A stretch of DNA of 32,461 nucleotides, taken from the NCBI GenBank assembly GCA_964651475.1, contig CAZYXV010000042.1, positions 1 through 32,461 of the forward strand, in the 5' to 3' direction. Both the position numbers and the translations under genes were made by a program. Shown here piece by piece: positions 16,942 through 25,097 of the stretch (positions are counted from its first letter, which is position 1; every line of letters begins with the position of its first letter). The DNA is from JBGSMF01 sp964651475 (GTDB lineage Bacteria > Chloroflexota > Anaerolineae > Fen-1058). Below the pieces are notes generated by a model. It was not told the origin of the DNA and made no database searches. It saw only the letters and a program-made list of their open reading frames with translations.

Positions 16942-19287
16942 CTAATGAGGCCAAGAACCAACGTCAATGCGCGCGGGCATCACGCCGTCGGTCAAGACGC
17001 CGAAAGAGGCGGGCGTGACGGCCGCACTCCACGAGACAAAGTCAATCCCCACGTCATCCCCCAACGCCGCACTCGCCCCAGGCGCCAGCAGCGCCAGGTT
17101 GTCCCGCGGCCCCAACTCGAACCACCCCTCCATCTCCATATTCCCATTGCCCACGTACACCACCAGCCGCCCATCCCACCACGCGCTCACATCATCTTCC
17201 CCATAGCGCGCTGTGTTTCCTTCCGTCTCACTCGCTACCACCACAATCCGCGTCCCTTGCGGCACCCACCCCAACGCCTCCCCAAACACCAACGACCCTT
17301 CATCACTCGCCGCCTTCCCATCGTTGTCCGTCACTCGCCACCCGCGCAGGTCTATCCCTCCCCCGCGCCTCACCTCCAACTCGAACCAGTCCCCCTCTAT
17401 CTCCCCCTCCTCGTCAATGTGATAGCCCGCGATGACCACATCCCCCGCTCGCGCCTCCTCACTCCCCACCCGCTCAAAGCGCGGCGTCAACGTCAAGGGC
17501 GCACTCAGCGTCAACGTGATGACGGCGGATTGCGGCAGCTCGGCCGGCAGCCACCCCGCAAAACGATACCCCGCCTCCGGCGCCGCCATCACCTCCACCG
17601 GCACGCCCACAAAATACTCCCCCCCCCACCCCAAGCCCGGCACCAGCCACCCATTCACCGCTACTCCCCCCTCCCCACTCGCCGGTGGGTTGATGCTCAG
17701 CCGCACCACACCGCCCAAGTCAAACCGATTGACCATGTGCTGCCGCACATACCCCGGCCGCTCCCGCGCAAACTCGCGCATCTCTTGGATGTTCGCCCCC
17801 CAATCCGTCGTGCTCGTCCACCGCTCGGCCTCGTACGCCATATCCGGCGCCAGTTCCGCCGCCAGCACGTCTATGTGCCTCACCACTGACTCGGACGCCA
17901 GCACCGTGTTCAGCAAGTCCGCCGCTCGCGAAAGAAAACGCCCCCGAAATCCCTCATTCTCCAACAGCTTGCGAATCAACAACACATCCCGACCGGTCGT
18001 TCGCGGACTAGAATCATCCAACAAGCGCCTGATAATATTGGCACTGACGGAACTGTTTAAATACATTCCATAGCCGCGGTCGTTATCCCACAACATCCAC
18101 CGCCAGCGCCCGCCCTGCACGCGAGGGCGAAACTGGTGAATATTGTCTTCTGGCCAGTCAATGTTGGCCGTATAGATTTCCAAGAGATTGTAGTCAATGA
18201 AAGTCGGAATATCCACCTGGGTCTGCACATAAGCATAGTTAGCCGGATCGGTCAATTCGTGCGTCTCGACAAAGCGCGTCAGATGATCCCAACCCTCGCG
18301 GTCGCCTGTGACGATAGAGCCGCCCGTGTAATACTCGGGCGATTGCAAATTGTCAGCGGCCTGGACGCCATAATGATCGGCCAAAAAGTATTCATCCAGC
18401 CATTCGCGGAGTTGATAGATGCCCCACGACTCGCCGTTAATGAACAGCAATACTGGCCGGCTGCGCGCGGCATTGCCGCCAAGCTCGAACGCCAGCCTGG
18501 AGGTCAACGCATTGCGCAAGAGCGTCCAGTTCGTGTTATCAAAAACGCTCCAATCTTCTCCGCCGCCGTGCAGCACAAGGCGCTTGAACGAGCGCACGTC
18601 GCCATCCGCAAACAGTGGGTACTCTAATCGGTTAACGCCATACTCTTGGCGAAAATAAAGGCGAAACGATTTTTTATCAAACCACCGGCTCCAATGACCG
18701 TGAATGCGCACTCCTGCCGAAATGTGAAACCCCGAATGGCGATCCACATCCACATACGTCACGTCCACCGGACGCTCCCACTCCATCCCACGCGCCTCCG
18801 CATTGGTGTATATCCCCCGCTTAACGTCCCACAGGTCCCCCGGCGCTATAATTAACGACATCACCGGCAGTGTGGCGGGCACGCCCATAAAATACGACGC
18901 GCTCACGACCTCGCCCAGCTCTCCATCAGGCCGCGCCACACGCGCCCGCACCACTGTCACGTTCGGCGTCACCGCGCTCAACCGGATCGGCTGCGTGTAC
19001 ACCGCCCCCGCCGTGCGCGTTGGCGCTTGTCCATCCAGCGTAAACAGCACCTCCCCGCCTGGCTCAGAAGCATCCAGCTCCAACCGCACATCCTGTTCGT
19101 AATAGCCTCCCGGCACAGAAAATACCGGCGCCGCAGATGCCACGGCCTCGCGCGTCTGGCGCGAAGCAATGTATACCATCGCCAGCGCCGCAAGCGCAAG
19201 CAAGGCGATGCTCAACTCGCCGGGCAATTTGAAAACGACACGATGTATCGCTACAGATCGAGCTAGTCCACGCATCTCTGCCAGCAC
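16942..19287 (-). CDS. Large CotH kinase-family surface protein with lamin-tail domain (copy B)
   Basis: 781 aa; same architecture as copy A: N-terminal membrane segment (about 22-42), chitobiase-C-like module (VFSVPGGYYEQDVRLELDASEPGG... LFTLDGQAPT), CotH domain with LLFINGESWGIYQLREWLDEYF and WRWMLWDNDRGYGMYL, InlB-like beta module and lamin-tail domain. The GTG at 19287 is used here; an ATG at 19275 is an equally good start. First gene of the minus-strand CotH/DUF4956/VTC cluster, read from a bidirectional promoter region whose minus-strand -10 (TACAAT at 19311-19306) lies about 19 bases upstream. Its C-terminal 1 kb is shared with copy A. Confidence 0.85.
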   Translation of the reverse strand: MLAEMRGLARSVAIHRVVFKLPGELSIALLALAALAMVYIASRQTREAVASAAPVFSVPGGYYEQDVRLELDASEPGGEVLFTLDGQAPTRTAGAVYTQPIRLSAVTPNVTVVRARVARPDGELGEVVSASYFMGVPATLPVMSLIIAPGDLWDVKRGIYTNAEARGMEWERPVDVTYVDVDRHSGFHISAGVRIHGHWSRWFDKKSFRLYFRQEYGVNRLEYPLFADGDVRSFKRLVLHGGGEDWSVFDNTNWTLLRNALTSRLAFELGGNAARSRPVLLFINGESWGIYQLREWLDEYFLADHYGVQAADNLQSPEYYTGGSIVTGDREGWDHLTRFVETHELTDPANYAYVQTQVDIPTFIDYNLLEIYTANIDWPEDNIHQFRPRVQGGRWRWMLWDNDRGYGMYLNSSVSANIIRRLLDDSSPRTTGRDVLLIRKLLENEGFRGRFLSRAADLLNTVLASESVVRHIDVLAAELAPDMAYEAERWTSTTDWGANIQEMREFARERPGYVRQHMVNRFDLGGVVRLSINPPASGEGGVAVNGWLVPGLGWGGEYFVGVPVEVMAAPEAGYRFAGWLPAELPQSAVITLTLSAPLTLTPRFERVGSEEARAGDVVIAGYHIDEEGEIEGDWFELEVRRGGGIDLRGWRVTDNDGKAASDEGSLVFGEALGWVPQGTRIVVVASETEGNTARYGEDDVSAWWDGRLVVYVGNGNMEMEGWFELGPRDNLALLAPGASAALGDDVGIDFVSWSAAVTPASFGVLTDGVMPARIDVGSWPH
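16983..17994. repeat. Direct repeat, right copy (about 1 kb), matches 14637-15648
   Basis: Partner of the left copy; it encodes the C-terminal part of the CotH domain, the InlB-like module and the lamin-tail domain. The plus strand here is strongly C-rich and G-poor, i.e. the coding strand is purine-rich, unlike the flanking N-terminal halves. Confidence 0.95.
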
Positions 19288-19305
19288 GCATCAAAAAGAT
19301 TGTTT

Positions 19306-19353
19306 ATTGTAACACGATTTTTCTTTTGTACATTCAATCCTATGTGGTATACT
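19306..19353. promoter_or_regulatory. Bidirectional promoter between CotH copy B and the plus-strand region
   Basis: On the plus strand, TATACT (19348-19353) is preceded by TGG, an extended -10. On the minus strand, ATTGTA at 19306-19311 reads TACAAT preceded by TGT, also an extended -10, pointing at the CotH gene. About 45 bases of the segment resemble the region at 25024-25066. Confidence 0.55.
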
Positions 19354-19381
19354 GTGTTCCAAGCTTCTAACATCGCTACGG

Positions 19382-19489
19382 ATGGCAATCATTTCACGTA
19401 ATACGATAGCCGATCCACTGGTCGAAAGTTTTCTGGTGACTTGCATCAATGCCGGATTGCTTGCGCCAGGGGTAAAAGTGCAACAGTAA
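19382..19489 (+). CDS. Possible 35-aa small protein
   Basis: An ATG frame of 35 codons reading MAIISRNTIADPLVESF, then LVTCINAGLLAPGVKVQQ, starts about 22 bases downstream of the expected transcription start of the plus-strand promoter at 19348-19353. There is no clear ribosome binding site and I recognise no family. It could be a small protein, a gene remnant, or chance. No membrane segment is evident. Confidence 0.25.
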   Translation: MAIISRNTIADPLVESFLVTCINAGLLAPGVKVQQ

Positions 19490-19589
19490 CTACTCAGTCT
19501 TACACAGAGAACGCACAAAGAAACACAGGGAACAAAAGAAAAAAACTCTGTAGCTCTTTTTTCTGTGTGAATCTCTGAGCCGAGTAGTT
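19488..19589. repeat. Imperfect long inverted repeat in the intergenic region
   Basis: Arms AACTACTC (19488-19495) and GAGTAGTT (19582-19589) enclose further partly complementary CACAGAG/CTCTGTG-type and AAAGAAAAAA/TCTTTTTTC stretches. Such CACAGAG-rich palindromes are a widespread class of dispersed intergenic repeat. The remainder of 19354-19640 shows nothing I can assign besides the small open frame. Confidence 0.6.
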
Positions 19590-19640
19590 GCGCGCAAGAG
19601 AGGAAAAGTTCGTCAATCGTTCAAAAGAGCATTTGAGTCA

Positions 19641-20261
19641 ATGGTCAGTGTTTCTTCTACATCGTCTGGCGACAGCCGCCGCGACCATATCGTTTATCTC
19701 ATCCGCCACGCACAACCCGCCAACGTGCAAGACGCAGGCCTGCGTTACGACGTGCCGCCTGGCCCGCCCCTCTCCGCCGCCGGACGGGCGCAGGCAGCCA
19801 TGGCAGCGCACTTTATTCAAAGTGCCCCGCCGCTCGTCGTCTATACCTCACCGCTCGAACGCGCCGTGCAGACGGCGCAAATCATCGCCGCGCAACTCGA
19901 CGTGCCGCTGGCGATTGACGAACGCCTCGCCGAACAACGCCGCGAAGAAAGCGGCGAACAGGTAGTTGCGCGCACGGCAAATTTCTGGTACGAGCGCGCC
20001 GAGATAGCGTCGCTCCGCTGCATCGCGCTGGTCAGCCACGGCTCACCCATTCGAGCCATGTTGACCTTGTTGGGCGACGTGATGATTGCCAGCCTGGCGC
20101 ACTATCGTTTCGATCGAGGCAACATTGCACCTCACGCCGGCATCTGGCGCGCGCGCTGCGCCACAACCGATCCAACGGGCCGATGGGAACTGGCGCTCAT
20201 TTTTCGCACCATTTCCGCCGGCGCTACGCCAACGCCAGCGCGGCCTCCGGCGGCAAGCTGA
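19641..20261 (+). CDS. Histidine phosphatase (phosphoglycerate mutase-like) family protein
   Basis: 206 aa. The catalytic pocket is visible: LIRHAQ with R22 and H23 (phosphorylated His), YTSPLERAVQTA with R74, and VSHGSP with H133. The usual RHGE reads RHAQ, found in several branches of the family. Such enzymes remove phosphate from sugars, nucleotides or cofactor intermediates; the substrate here cannot be told. No signal peptide, so probably cytosolic. No strong ribosome binding site is seen. It converges on the gene at 20325-21104. Confidence 0.85.
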   Translation: MVSVSSTSSGDSRRDHIVYLIRHAQPANVQDAGLRYDVPPGPPLSAAGRAQAAMAAHFIQSAPPLVVYTSPLERAVQTAQIIAAQLDVPLAIDERLAEQRREESGEQVVARTANFWYERAEIASLRCIALVSHGSPIRAMLTLLGDVMIASLAHYRFDRGNIAPHAGIWRARCATTDPTGRWELALIFRTISAGATPTPARPPAAS

Positions 20262-20324
20262 CAGCCGATTTCGAACATTTATGTGCGCCGCATTGTGCCA
20301 ACGACTTGCCCGGCCTGGCTGACC

Positions 20325-21104
20325 TTACGTTTCACGTTTGACGCTATCGCGTATAGCTTGCATATACTTTTCAAACTCTGCCCCGCCGGTCCCAATCTCA
20401 CGCGGCAACCGCCAGTAATTCAGCCGCGCTTGCTGTCCTTGCGGGCCTGCCAGCGCCAACTCGTGTTCGACGATTTCTATCTTGAATTCAGGCAAAGCTT
20501 GGGCCACCGCCTTGTGGAACGCCTCAAAGCGCGGGAAACGCAGCAACAGCGCTTCAATCTTTTCACGGATTGCCGTCTGAAACGGCGTGCCCCGTCCAAT
20601 CGCCTCGTGCAACACATCGCCGGTGGGAAACAGCGCGCGGTACGGCGGCTTGATGAGATGCACGTCCCAACCCATGCGCTCTTCGTGCGTCACGCCGGCG
20701 CGTTCGCACTCTTGCGCGACCAACGGAAAAAATTCTTGGGCGCGAATCATAAAGTACAATCCCACTTCTTCGGCAATAGCCTGGGCATACTCGCCCGCCC
20801 ACGCCGTGTAATCCAACGCGTACGGTTCGTTGCCGTCGCGGATGTCTTGGAATTTGACGAGCGTGTGCAAGCCCGGGCCTTGCTCACCCAGCGCTTGCAG
20901 CGCCGCCTCTCGCGCCTCTCGATTAAAGCGCTCGCGGTCGTGTTCAAAATTATACACTGGCGGGAAGGCATACACATACAGTCCTTCGCCCAGCGGCTCA
21001 AAAATCACCCGGCCAGCCTGATAGGCGCGGTCAATCGCCACGCACAATCGCTCCGTCCAGGTAGCAGGTTGCGGTTTCTCTCGACGCAAAAAAGCCAACT
21101 TCAT
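20325..21104 (-). CDS. Uncharacterised 259-aa protein
   Basis: I do not recognise a family. It is a soluble, charged protein without signal peptide or membrane segments, rich in aromatic residues, with mixed helical character. Its start overlaps the stop of the histidine kinase gene by 4 bp, so the two are probably translationally coupled. This makes an accessory or output role for the kinase plausible, though unproven. Confidence 0.75.
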   Translation of the reverse strand: MKLAFLRREKPQPATWTERLCVAIDRAYQAGRVIFEPLGEGLYVYAFPPVYNFEHDRERFNREAREAALQALGEQGPGLHTLVKFQDIRDGNEPYALDYTAWAGEYAQAIAEEVGLYFMIRAQEFFPLVAQECERAGVTHEERMGWDVHLIKPPYRALFPTGDVLHEAIGRGTPFQTAIREKIEALLLRFPRFEAFHKAVAQALPEFKIEIVEHELALAGPQGQQARLNYWRLPREIGTGGAEFEKYMQAIRDSVKRET

Positions 21105-23290
21105 TTTTCCTCTCCAATCACGCCGGGCAAGGTGAAGAAAAAGACGCTCCCCTTGCCCGGCACGCCATCGCTTTTCACACCCACCTGCCCGCCTAGTTTT
21201 TCCACGATGCGCTTTACAATAGACAGCCCCAGGCCGTGCCCTTTGGCGCGCGCCTGTTCGAGCCGCGTGTAGGGCGTGAACAACTTGGCCTGGTCGGCAG
21301 GCAAGATACCATCGCCATTATCGCGCACCCAAAAACACACCGCGCCGTCCGGCAGAGCGGCGGCGCCCAGTTCCACGTGCGGCGGCCGGCCGCCGTACTT
21401 GAGCGCGTTGCTCATATAATTGACCCACACTTCTTCCACCCACGGGCCATATCCCATCGCCACAGGCCACTTGTCCGGCGCAACAAGCTGGGCTTTGGAA
21501 TCCGCCAGCATATCGCTCAGGCGTTGCCGCGTCTCATTTACCACGCTCGCCATATCCAGCGGGGACGTTTCCACTTCTGATTTGCGCACCGCTGAAAGCA
21601 GGAGCAACTCTTCGATAATGTTGCACATCTTGCGCCCGCTCTTGGCCAGCACTTGCGCGGACGACTTGCGCTGCGCGTCCGATAATGTGTCATAGTATTG
21701 AGCCAATAACTCGGCGTAGCCGATTACCAATCCTAACGGGGTCTTGAGGTCGTGCGCTACGGTATGAGCAAAAGCGTCCAGCTCATCGTTGCGCGCCTGG
21801 AGTTCGAGGTTGGACTGGCGCAGCGCATCTTCTGCTTGCCGGCGCTCGGTGACGTCTTGAATCAATCCGAAAAAAGCCTGCACGCTCCCCTGGCTATCGA
21901 AATGCGGGACAAGTGTAACCCACACCGTGCGCTCTTGCCCACTTTTGTCGCGCACTGTATTCTCAAACGAAACCTGTTGCCCTTGCAACACAGCCGTGTA
22001 ATATGGCACGGACTTTTGATAGGCTTTTTCATTCAAAATTTCCCAGATGTGCTTTCCAATGAACGCCTCTTTAGGGTGCCCATACCACTCTGCGTAACGC
22101 CTGTTCACATAGAGATAACGCTGCTCAGAATCAATAAAGGCAAGCAGCGCCGGGATTTCGTTGGCGATGAGTTCCAGTTGATTTTGGCTGTTGCGCAGCG
22201 CCTCCCTGTGCTGCTCTTCGGCTGCTTCTGCCCGCTTGCGCTCGGCCAGTTCACGCTGAACAGCCGAAAACAGCCTGGCATTTTCGATGGCAATGGCAGC
22301 GAGGCGGGCAAACTGGGTCAAGAGATCGACCGCCTCGGGGCCAAAGGTCCGCTTCGTCGCGGCCTCATAAGCCAGCCCCAGCACCCCCAACACTTGCGAT
22401 CCCGACAACAGCGGCACTCCAACGATAGAGCAAATCATGTCGCGGCTAAAATTGCCTATACGGTCCGGCCAAACGTCATAATCATCAATCACTAAAGGCT
22501 TGCCGGTTTGCCAGACCAGACCCGCCAGGCCTTCGCCGCGCACTACCGGAAACTTGAGGGATTCCGTCAAAGCGCCCATCCCGACCCGAGGTTGAAGGCG
22601 GTCCACTCCTGGCTCAACCAGGTCGAGAAAGCCCGCGGTCGTCCCTACAAGTTGCCCGGCTCGCCTGACGATATTTTCCAGCAGGCTGTCCAAATCGAGC
22701 CGGGAAATCAGGTCCAGCGTGGTTTCTTGCAAGGCGGTCAGATATTCATTCTGGCGGCGCAGCGCCTCTTCTGCCCGCTTGCCGGCTTGTTCGGCAGACA
22801 CGCGCTCGGTGATGTCAATCGTAAAACCTGCAAGAAGGCTGGGTCTGCCCTGCTTTATAATCGGGAATTTTGTAGTTGTATAAATGCGACCGTTCAATTC
22901 CTCCACGACCTCGAACGGTTTGCCCTCTCTTAAAATCCTCAGATCGTCTTCCGTCATGCTTTTGGCAAGTTCAGACGGAAACAACTCATCCATGGTTTTT
23001 CCCAGCAGTTCTTCGATTGGTCTGCCGAGCATTTTTTCATAATTTTTGCTTAATCGGATTGGCCTGGTATTCTCATCCTTAAAGAACACGTAAATCGGGC
23101 TATATTCCATGAACAATCTAAAAATTTCCTCACTCTCCTCAAGCATCTCGTGCAGCGCCCTGCTGCGCGATTTTCCGGCCGCCTCTGCCTGCTCGCGCTC
23201 GGCTTCCATCGCTTCCAACTCGGCAACGCGTTGACGCAATTCCGCCAGTTCGCTCAAAAGTTGGGCTTTGCTTTTTTCCTCGTCTTTCAC
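21101..23290 (-). CDS. Soluble PAS-GAF-PAS sensor histidine kinase
   Basis: 729 aa, no membrane segments. In order: coiled coil (1-55), PAS (about 55-165, IFRLFMEYSPIYVFFKDEN), linker helix, GAF (about 185-345, ILDLD-type SRLDLDSLLENIVRRAGQLV to IAIENARLF), coiled coil, PAS (about 370-485), HisKA with H513 in AFAHTVAHDLKTPLG, and an ATPase domain with N-box NYMSNALKYGG, G1 DNGDGI and G2 GHGLGLSIV. It should sense a cytoplasmic signal and phosphorylate a response regulator; none is adjacent (the OmpR-type regulator at 31602 is 8 kb away on the other strand). GTG start at 23290 overlaps the glycosyltransferase stop by 4 bp (GTGA), indicating an operon. Confidence 0.93.
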   Translation of the reverse strand: MKDEEKSKAQLLSELAELRQRVAELEAMEAEREQAEAAGKSRSRALHEMLEESEEIFRLFMEYSPIYVFFKDENTRPIRLSKNYEKMLGRPIEELLGKTMDELFPSELAKSMTEDDLRILREGKPFEVVEELNGRIYTTTKFPIIKQGRPSLLAGFTIDITERVSAEQAGKRAEEALRRQNEYLTALQETTLDLISRLDLDSLLENIVRRAGQLVGTTAGFLDLVEPGVDRLQPRVGMGALTESLKFPVVRGEGLAGLVWQTGKPLVIDDYDVWPDRIGNFSRDMICSIVGVPLLSGSQVLGVLGLAYEAATKRTFGPEAVDLLTQFARLAAIAIENARLFSAVQRELAERKRAEAAEEQHREALRNSQNQLELIANEIPALLAFIDSEQRYLYVNRRYAEWYGHPKEAFIGKHIWEILNEKAYQKSVPYYTAVLQGQQVSFENTVRDKSGQERTVWVTLVPHFDSQGSVQAFFGLIQDVTERRQAEDALRQSNLELQARNDELDAFAHTVAHDLKTPLGLVIGYAELLAQYYDTLSDAQRKSSAQVLAKSGRKMCNIIEELLLLSAVRKSEVETSPLDMASVVNETRQRLSDMLADSKAQLVAPDKWPVAMGYGPWVEEVWVNYMSNALKYGGRPPHVELGAAALPDGAVCFWVRDNGDGILPADQAKLFTPYTRLEQARAKGHGLGLSIVKRIVEKLGGQVGVKSDGVPGKGSVFFFTLPGVIGEEK

Positions 23291-24432
23291 CTCAGCCTCC
23301 CCGCGCAGCTTTCAGAGCAATTGCAGAGAACGTCTAGTGCGATGCGGGCGCACGCTCCCCACGAAAAACGCCGCGCTTGTTCGTAGCCACGCTCAACTAA
23401 ATCATTCCGCAAGTCCTCACGCGTCACGACACGCTTCAGAGCAGCGGCGATGTCGTCTACGCTCAACGGATCAACCACCAGCGCCGCCTGCCCCGTTATC
23501 TCGGGCAGCGATGACATGTTGCTGCATACCAGCGGCGCTCCGCACTGAAACGCCTCCAGCGCCGGAAATCCAAAGCCTTCGTACAACGAAGGAAAAGCCA
23601 TCACCGCCGCGCCGGAAATCAGAGCGGCCTTGTCTTGATCAGCAATGTATCCCGGAAAAATAACCTGGCCTTCCAATCCCGACCGCTTGACCTGCGCGAA
23701 CAAATCGTCGTACAGCCAGCCCCTCTTGCCAGCCAAAACCAGGTGGAAGGTAGAAGGTAAAAAGTGAAAAGAAGAAGACTGAGATTTGAAATTCGAGAAC
23801 GCCTCGATCAGCCTCCTCAAGTTTTTGCGCGGCTGAAGCGTGCCAATATACAAGATGTATTGCCCCTCGATGCCGTAACGGCGCTTCACGGCTTCGACAA
23901 CGGCCGGGTCCTCCACGCGGCGCAGGCTTTCGTCTCGACCGGGGTAGGCTACCACGACCTTGCCGGGATCTGTGCCGTAAAAACGCGCAATGTCGTCTTT
24001 GGTGGCCTGCGAATCGGCCAAGACGCAACTTGCCGCGCGCACGTTCCAGCGGGTGGCCCCATCCAGGTACAGACGCTGCCGCCGCGGGTGCGCCTGCGGA
24101 AAGTAACGGTACCCCAGGTCATGAACGGTAACCACGCTCCGGCGCGGGTGAATGAGCGGCAAAACGTGCGCCGGGACAAACAAGACGTCGGGCGGATGCT
24201 GCCACATTTCCGCCGCCAGCCGCAGGTGCGTCCACAGGCGCGGGAACGAGATGACGCGCTGCTGGACGTTCAGCGCATCGAATGTCCCCCGCTCCGGCGG
24301 GCGATTAAAGTACAAGCGAAAAAGCTGTTCCGGCGCCGTCTGAATCATCGCCCGAATCAGGTGGAGCGAATACGCCTCGGTGCCGGTGCGCTGCGCGGCG
24401 GCGGCGCGGCTGGCGTCAATGCCGATTCTCAA
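23287..24432 (-). CDS. GT4-family glycosyltransferase
   Basis: 381 aa from the TTG at 24432, chosen because MRIGIDASR is the usual N-terminus of the family and the longer open frame upstream overlaps the membrane protein gene. GT-B fold: N-terminal domain to about 185 with VHDLGYRYFP (103-112); C-terminal donor domain with YIGTLQPRKNLRRLIEAF (195-212), LVLAGKRGWL and SLYEGFGFPALEAFQCGAPLV (E285, E293). It transfers a sugar from a nucleotide donor, probably to a surface polysaccharide. Residues about 213-230 (SNFKSQSSSFHFLPSTFH) are encoded by a low-complexity repeat that looks inserted in frame. The stop overlaps the kinase start by 4 bp. Confidence 0.9.
   Translation of the reverse strand: MRIGIDASRAAAAQRTGTEAYSLHLIRAMIQTAPEQLFRLYFNRPPERGTFDALNVQQRVISFPRLWTHLRLAAEMWQHPPDVLFVPAHVLPLIHPRRSVVTVHDLGYRYFPQAHPRRQRLYLDGATRWNVRAASCVLADSQATKDDIARFYGTDPGKVVVAYPGRDESLRRVEDPAVVEAVKRRYGIEGQYILYIGTLQPRKNLRRLIEAFSNFKSQSSSFHFLPSTFHLVLAGKRGWLYDDLFAQVKRSGLEGQVIFPGYIADQDKAALISGAAVMAFPSLYEGFGFPALEAFQCGAPLVCSNMSSLPEITGQAALVVDPLSVDDIAAALKRVVTREDLRNDLVERGYEQARRFSWGACARIALDVLCNCSESCAGRLR
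23741..23774 (+). repeat. GGTAGAAGGT/AAAGTGAAAAG simple repeat inside a gene
   Basis: A purine-rich string of GGTGGAAGGTAGAAGGT followed by AAAAAGTGAAAAG units. The same kind of string lies at 27782-27812 at the start of nadE. Here it is antisense to the glycosyltransferase and adds a Ser/Phe-rich loop between two conserved motifs. Confidence 0.75.
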
Positions 24433-24443
24433 TCCCCAGCCTG

Positions 24444-24989
24444 TTAACGCCGTCGAACCAGGGCCTGCAGCAACGCCACCACCCCCAGCACGATCAATAC
24501 TACCGGCCACAAATTGAGCAGCAGCCTGCCCAGGCTGCCAGACATGAGTCCAAGCGTGAATGGAAACGCGACCAGGCCGATTATGATCGCCAGCACACCC
24601 AATACAAGCTCGCCCCACTCGTGGCGTGGATCGGCCAGGAATTGAGCCACGATGGCCGCGCCGCCAATCAACAAAAAGGCCGGCCACAGCCGTCCCATGT
24701 CACTCCACTGCACGCCCTCTCGCAGCCCCGGCCAGGGCAATCCTATTTCCAGCGTGAACAAGAAAAAGAACACGCCCAGCAACGAGGCCGCAACGCCCAC
24801 AAATACCTGGCCTGGATCGCGGCTGCGCCCTGAAACAAAATTACCCAGCGCCACCAGCCCGCCGACGAGTAAAACGATTGGCCACATGGCCTCCAGGCCG
24901 GGCAACGGCACGTGGAGGTTCCGGGCCAAAAACCACAGCCCCAGCGCGATCAGGACGAGCGCGCCAAAAATGCTCCCGCGTTTCTGCAT
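24444..24989 (-). CDS. LiaF-like / DUF5668-type multi-pass membrane protein
   Basis: 181 aa with about six hydrophobic segments in three similar pairs. Recurrent WPIVLLVGGLVAL, WPAFLLIGGAAIV and WPVVLIVLGVVAL motifs are typical of the LiaI/LiaF transmembrane region. Such proteins are often linked to cell-envelope stress sensing; the role here is unknown. A strong GGGAGG site precedes the ATG. The minus-strand arm of the bidirectional promoter at 25024-25029 would give a leader of about 28 nt. It is the first gene of an operon with the glycosyltransferase, kinase and 259-aa protein. Confidence 0.75.
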   Translation of the reverse strand: MQKRGSIFGALVLIALGLWFLARNLHVPLPGLEAMWPIVLLVGGLVALGNFVSGRSRDPGQVFVGVAASLLGVFFFLFTLEIGLPWPGLREGVQWSDMGRLWPAFLLIGGAAIVAQFLADPRHEWGELVLGVLAIIIGLVAFPFTLGLMSGSLGRLLLNLWPVVLIVLGVVALLQALVRRR

Positions 24990-25023
24990 AGCATCCTCCC
25001 TGGTCTATAATGCAATTGGACTT

Positions 25024-25066
25024 ATTGTAGCACATTTTTCTTTGGATGTTCAATCTGTGGTATACT
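25024..25066. promoter_or_regulatory. Bidirectional promoter between the LiaF-like operon and the Sua5/TsaC gene
   Basis: Plus-strand extended -10 TGGTATACT (TATACT at 25061-25066). Minus-strand extended -10 TGCTACAAT (from ATTGTA at 25024-25029), with TTGAAC 18 bases upstream as a possible -35. Sequence and layout closely match 19306-19353. Confidence 0.6.
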
Positions 25067-25097
25067 CTGCCCACATCTCACGTTTAACACTTTGCAT

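Noticed and set aside
19488..19589. CRISPR-like or phage attachment interpretation of the palindromic region
   Set aside because: There are no regularly spaced direct repeats, no cas genes and no integrase; it fits a common CACAGAG-type palindromic intergenic repeat.
24433..24687. Upstream extension of the GT4 glycosyltransferase
   Set aside because: It lies over the membrane protein gene and is Gly/Arg-rich shadow sequence; family similarity begins at RIGIDASR.
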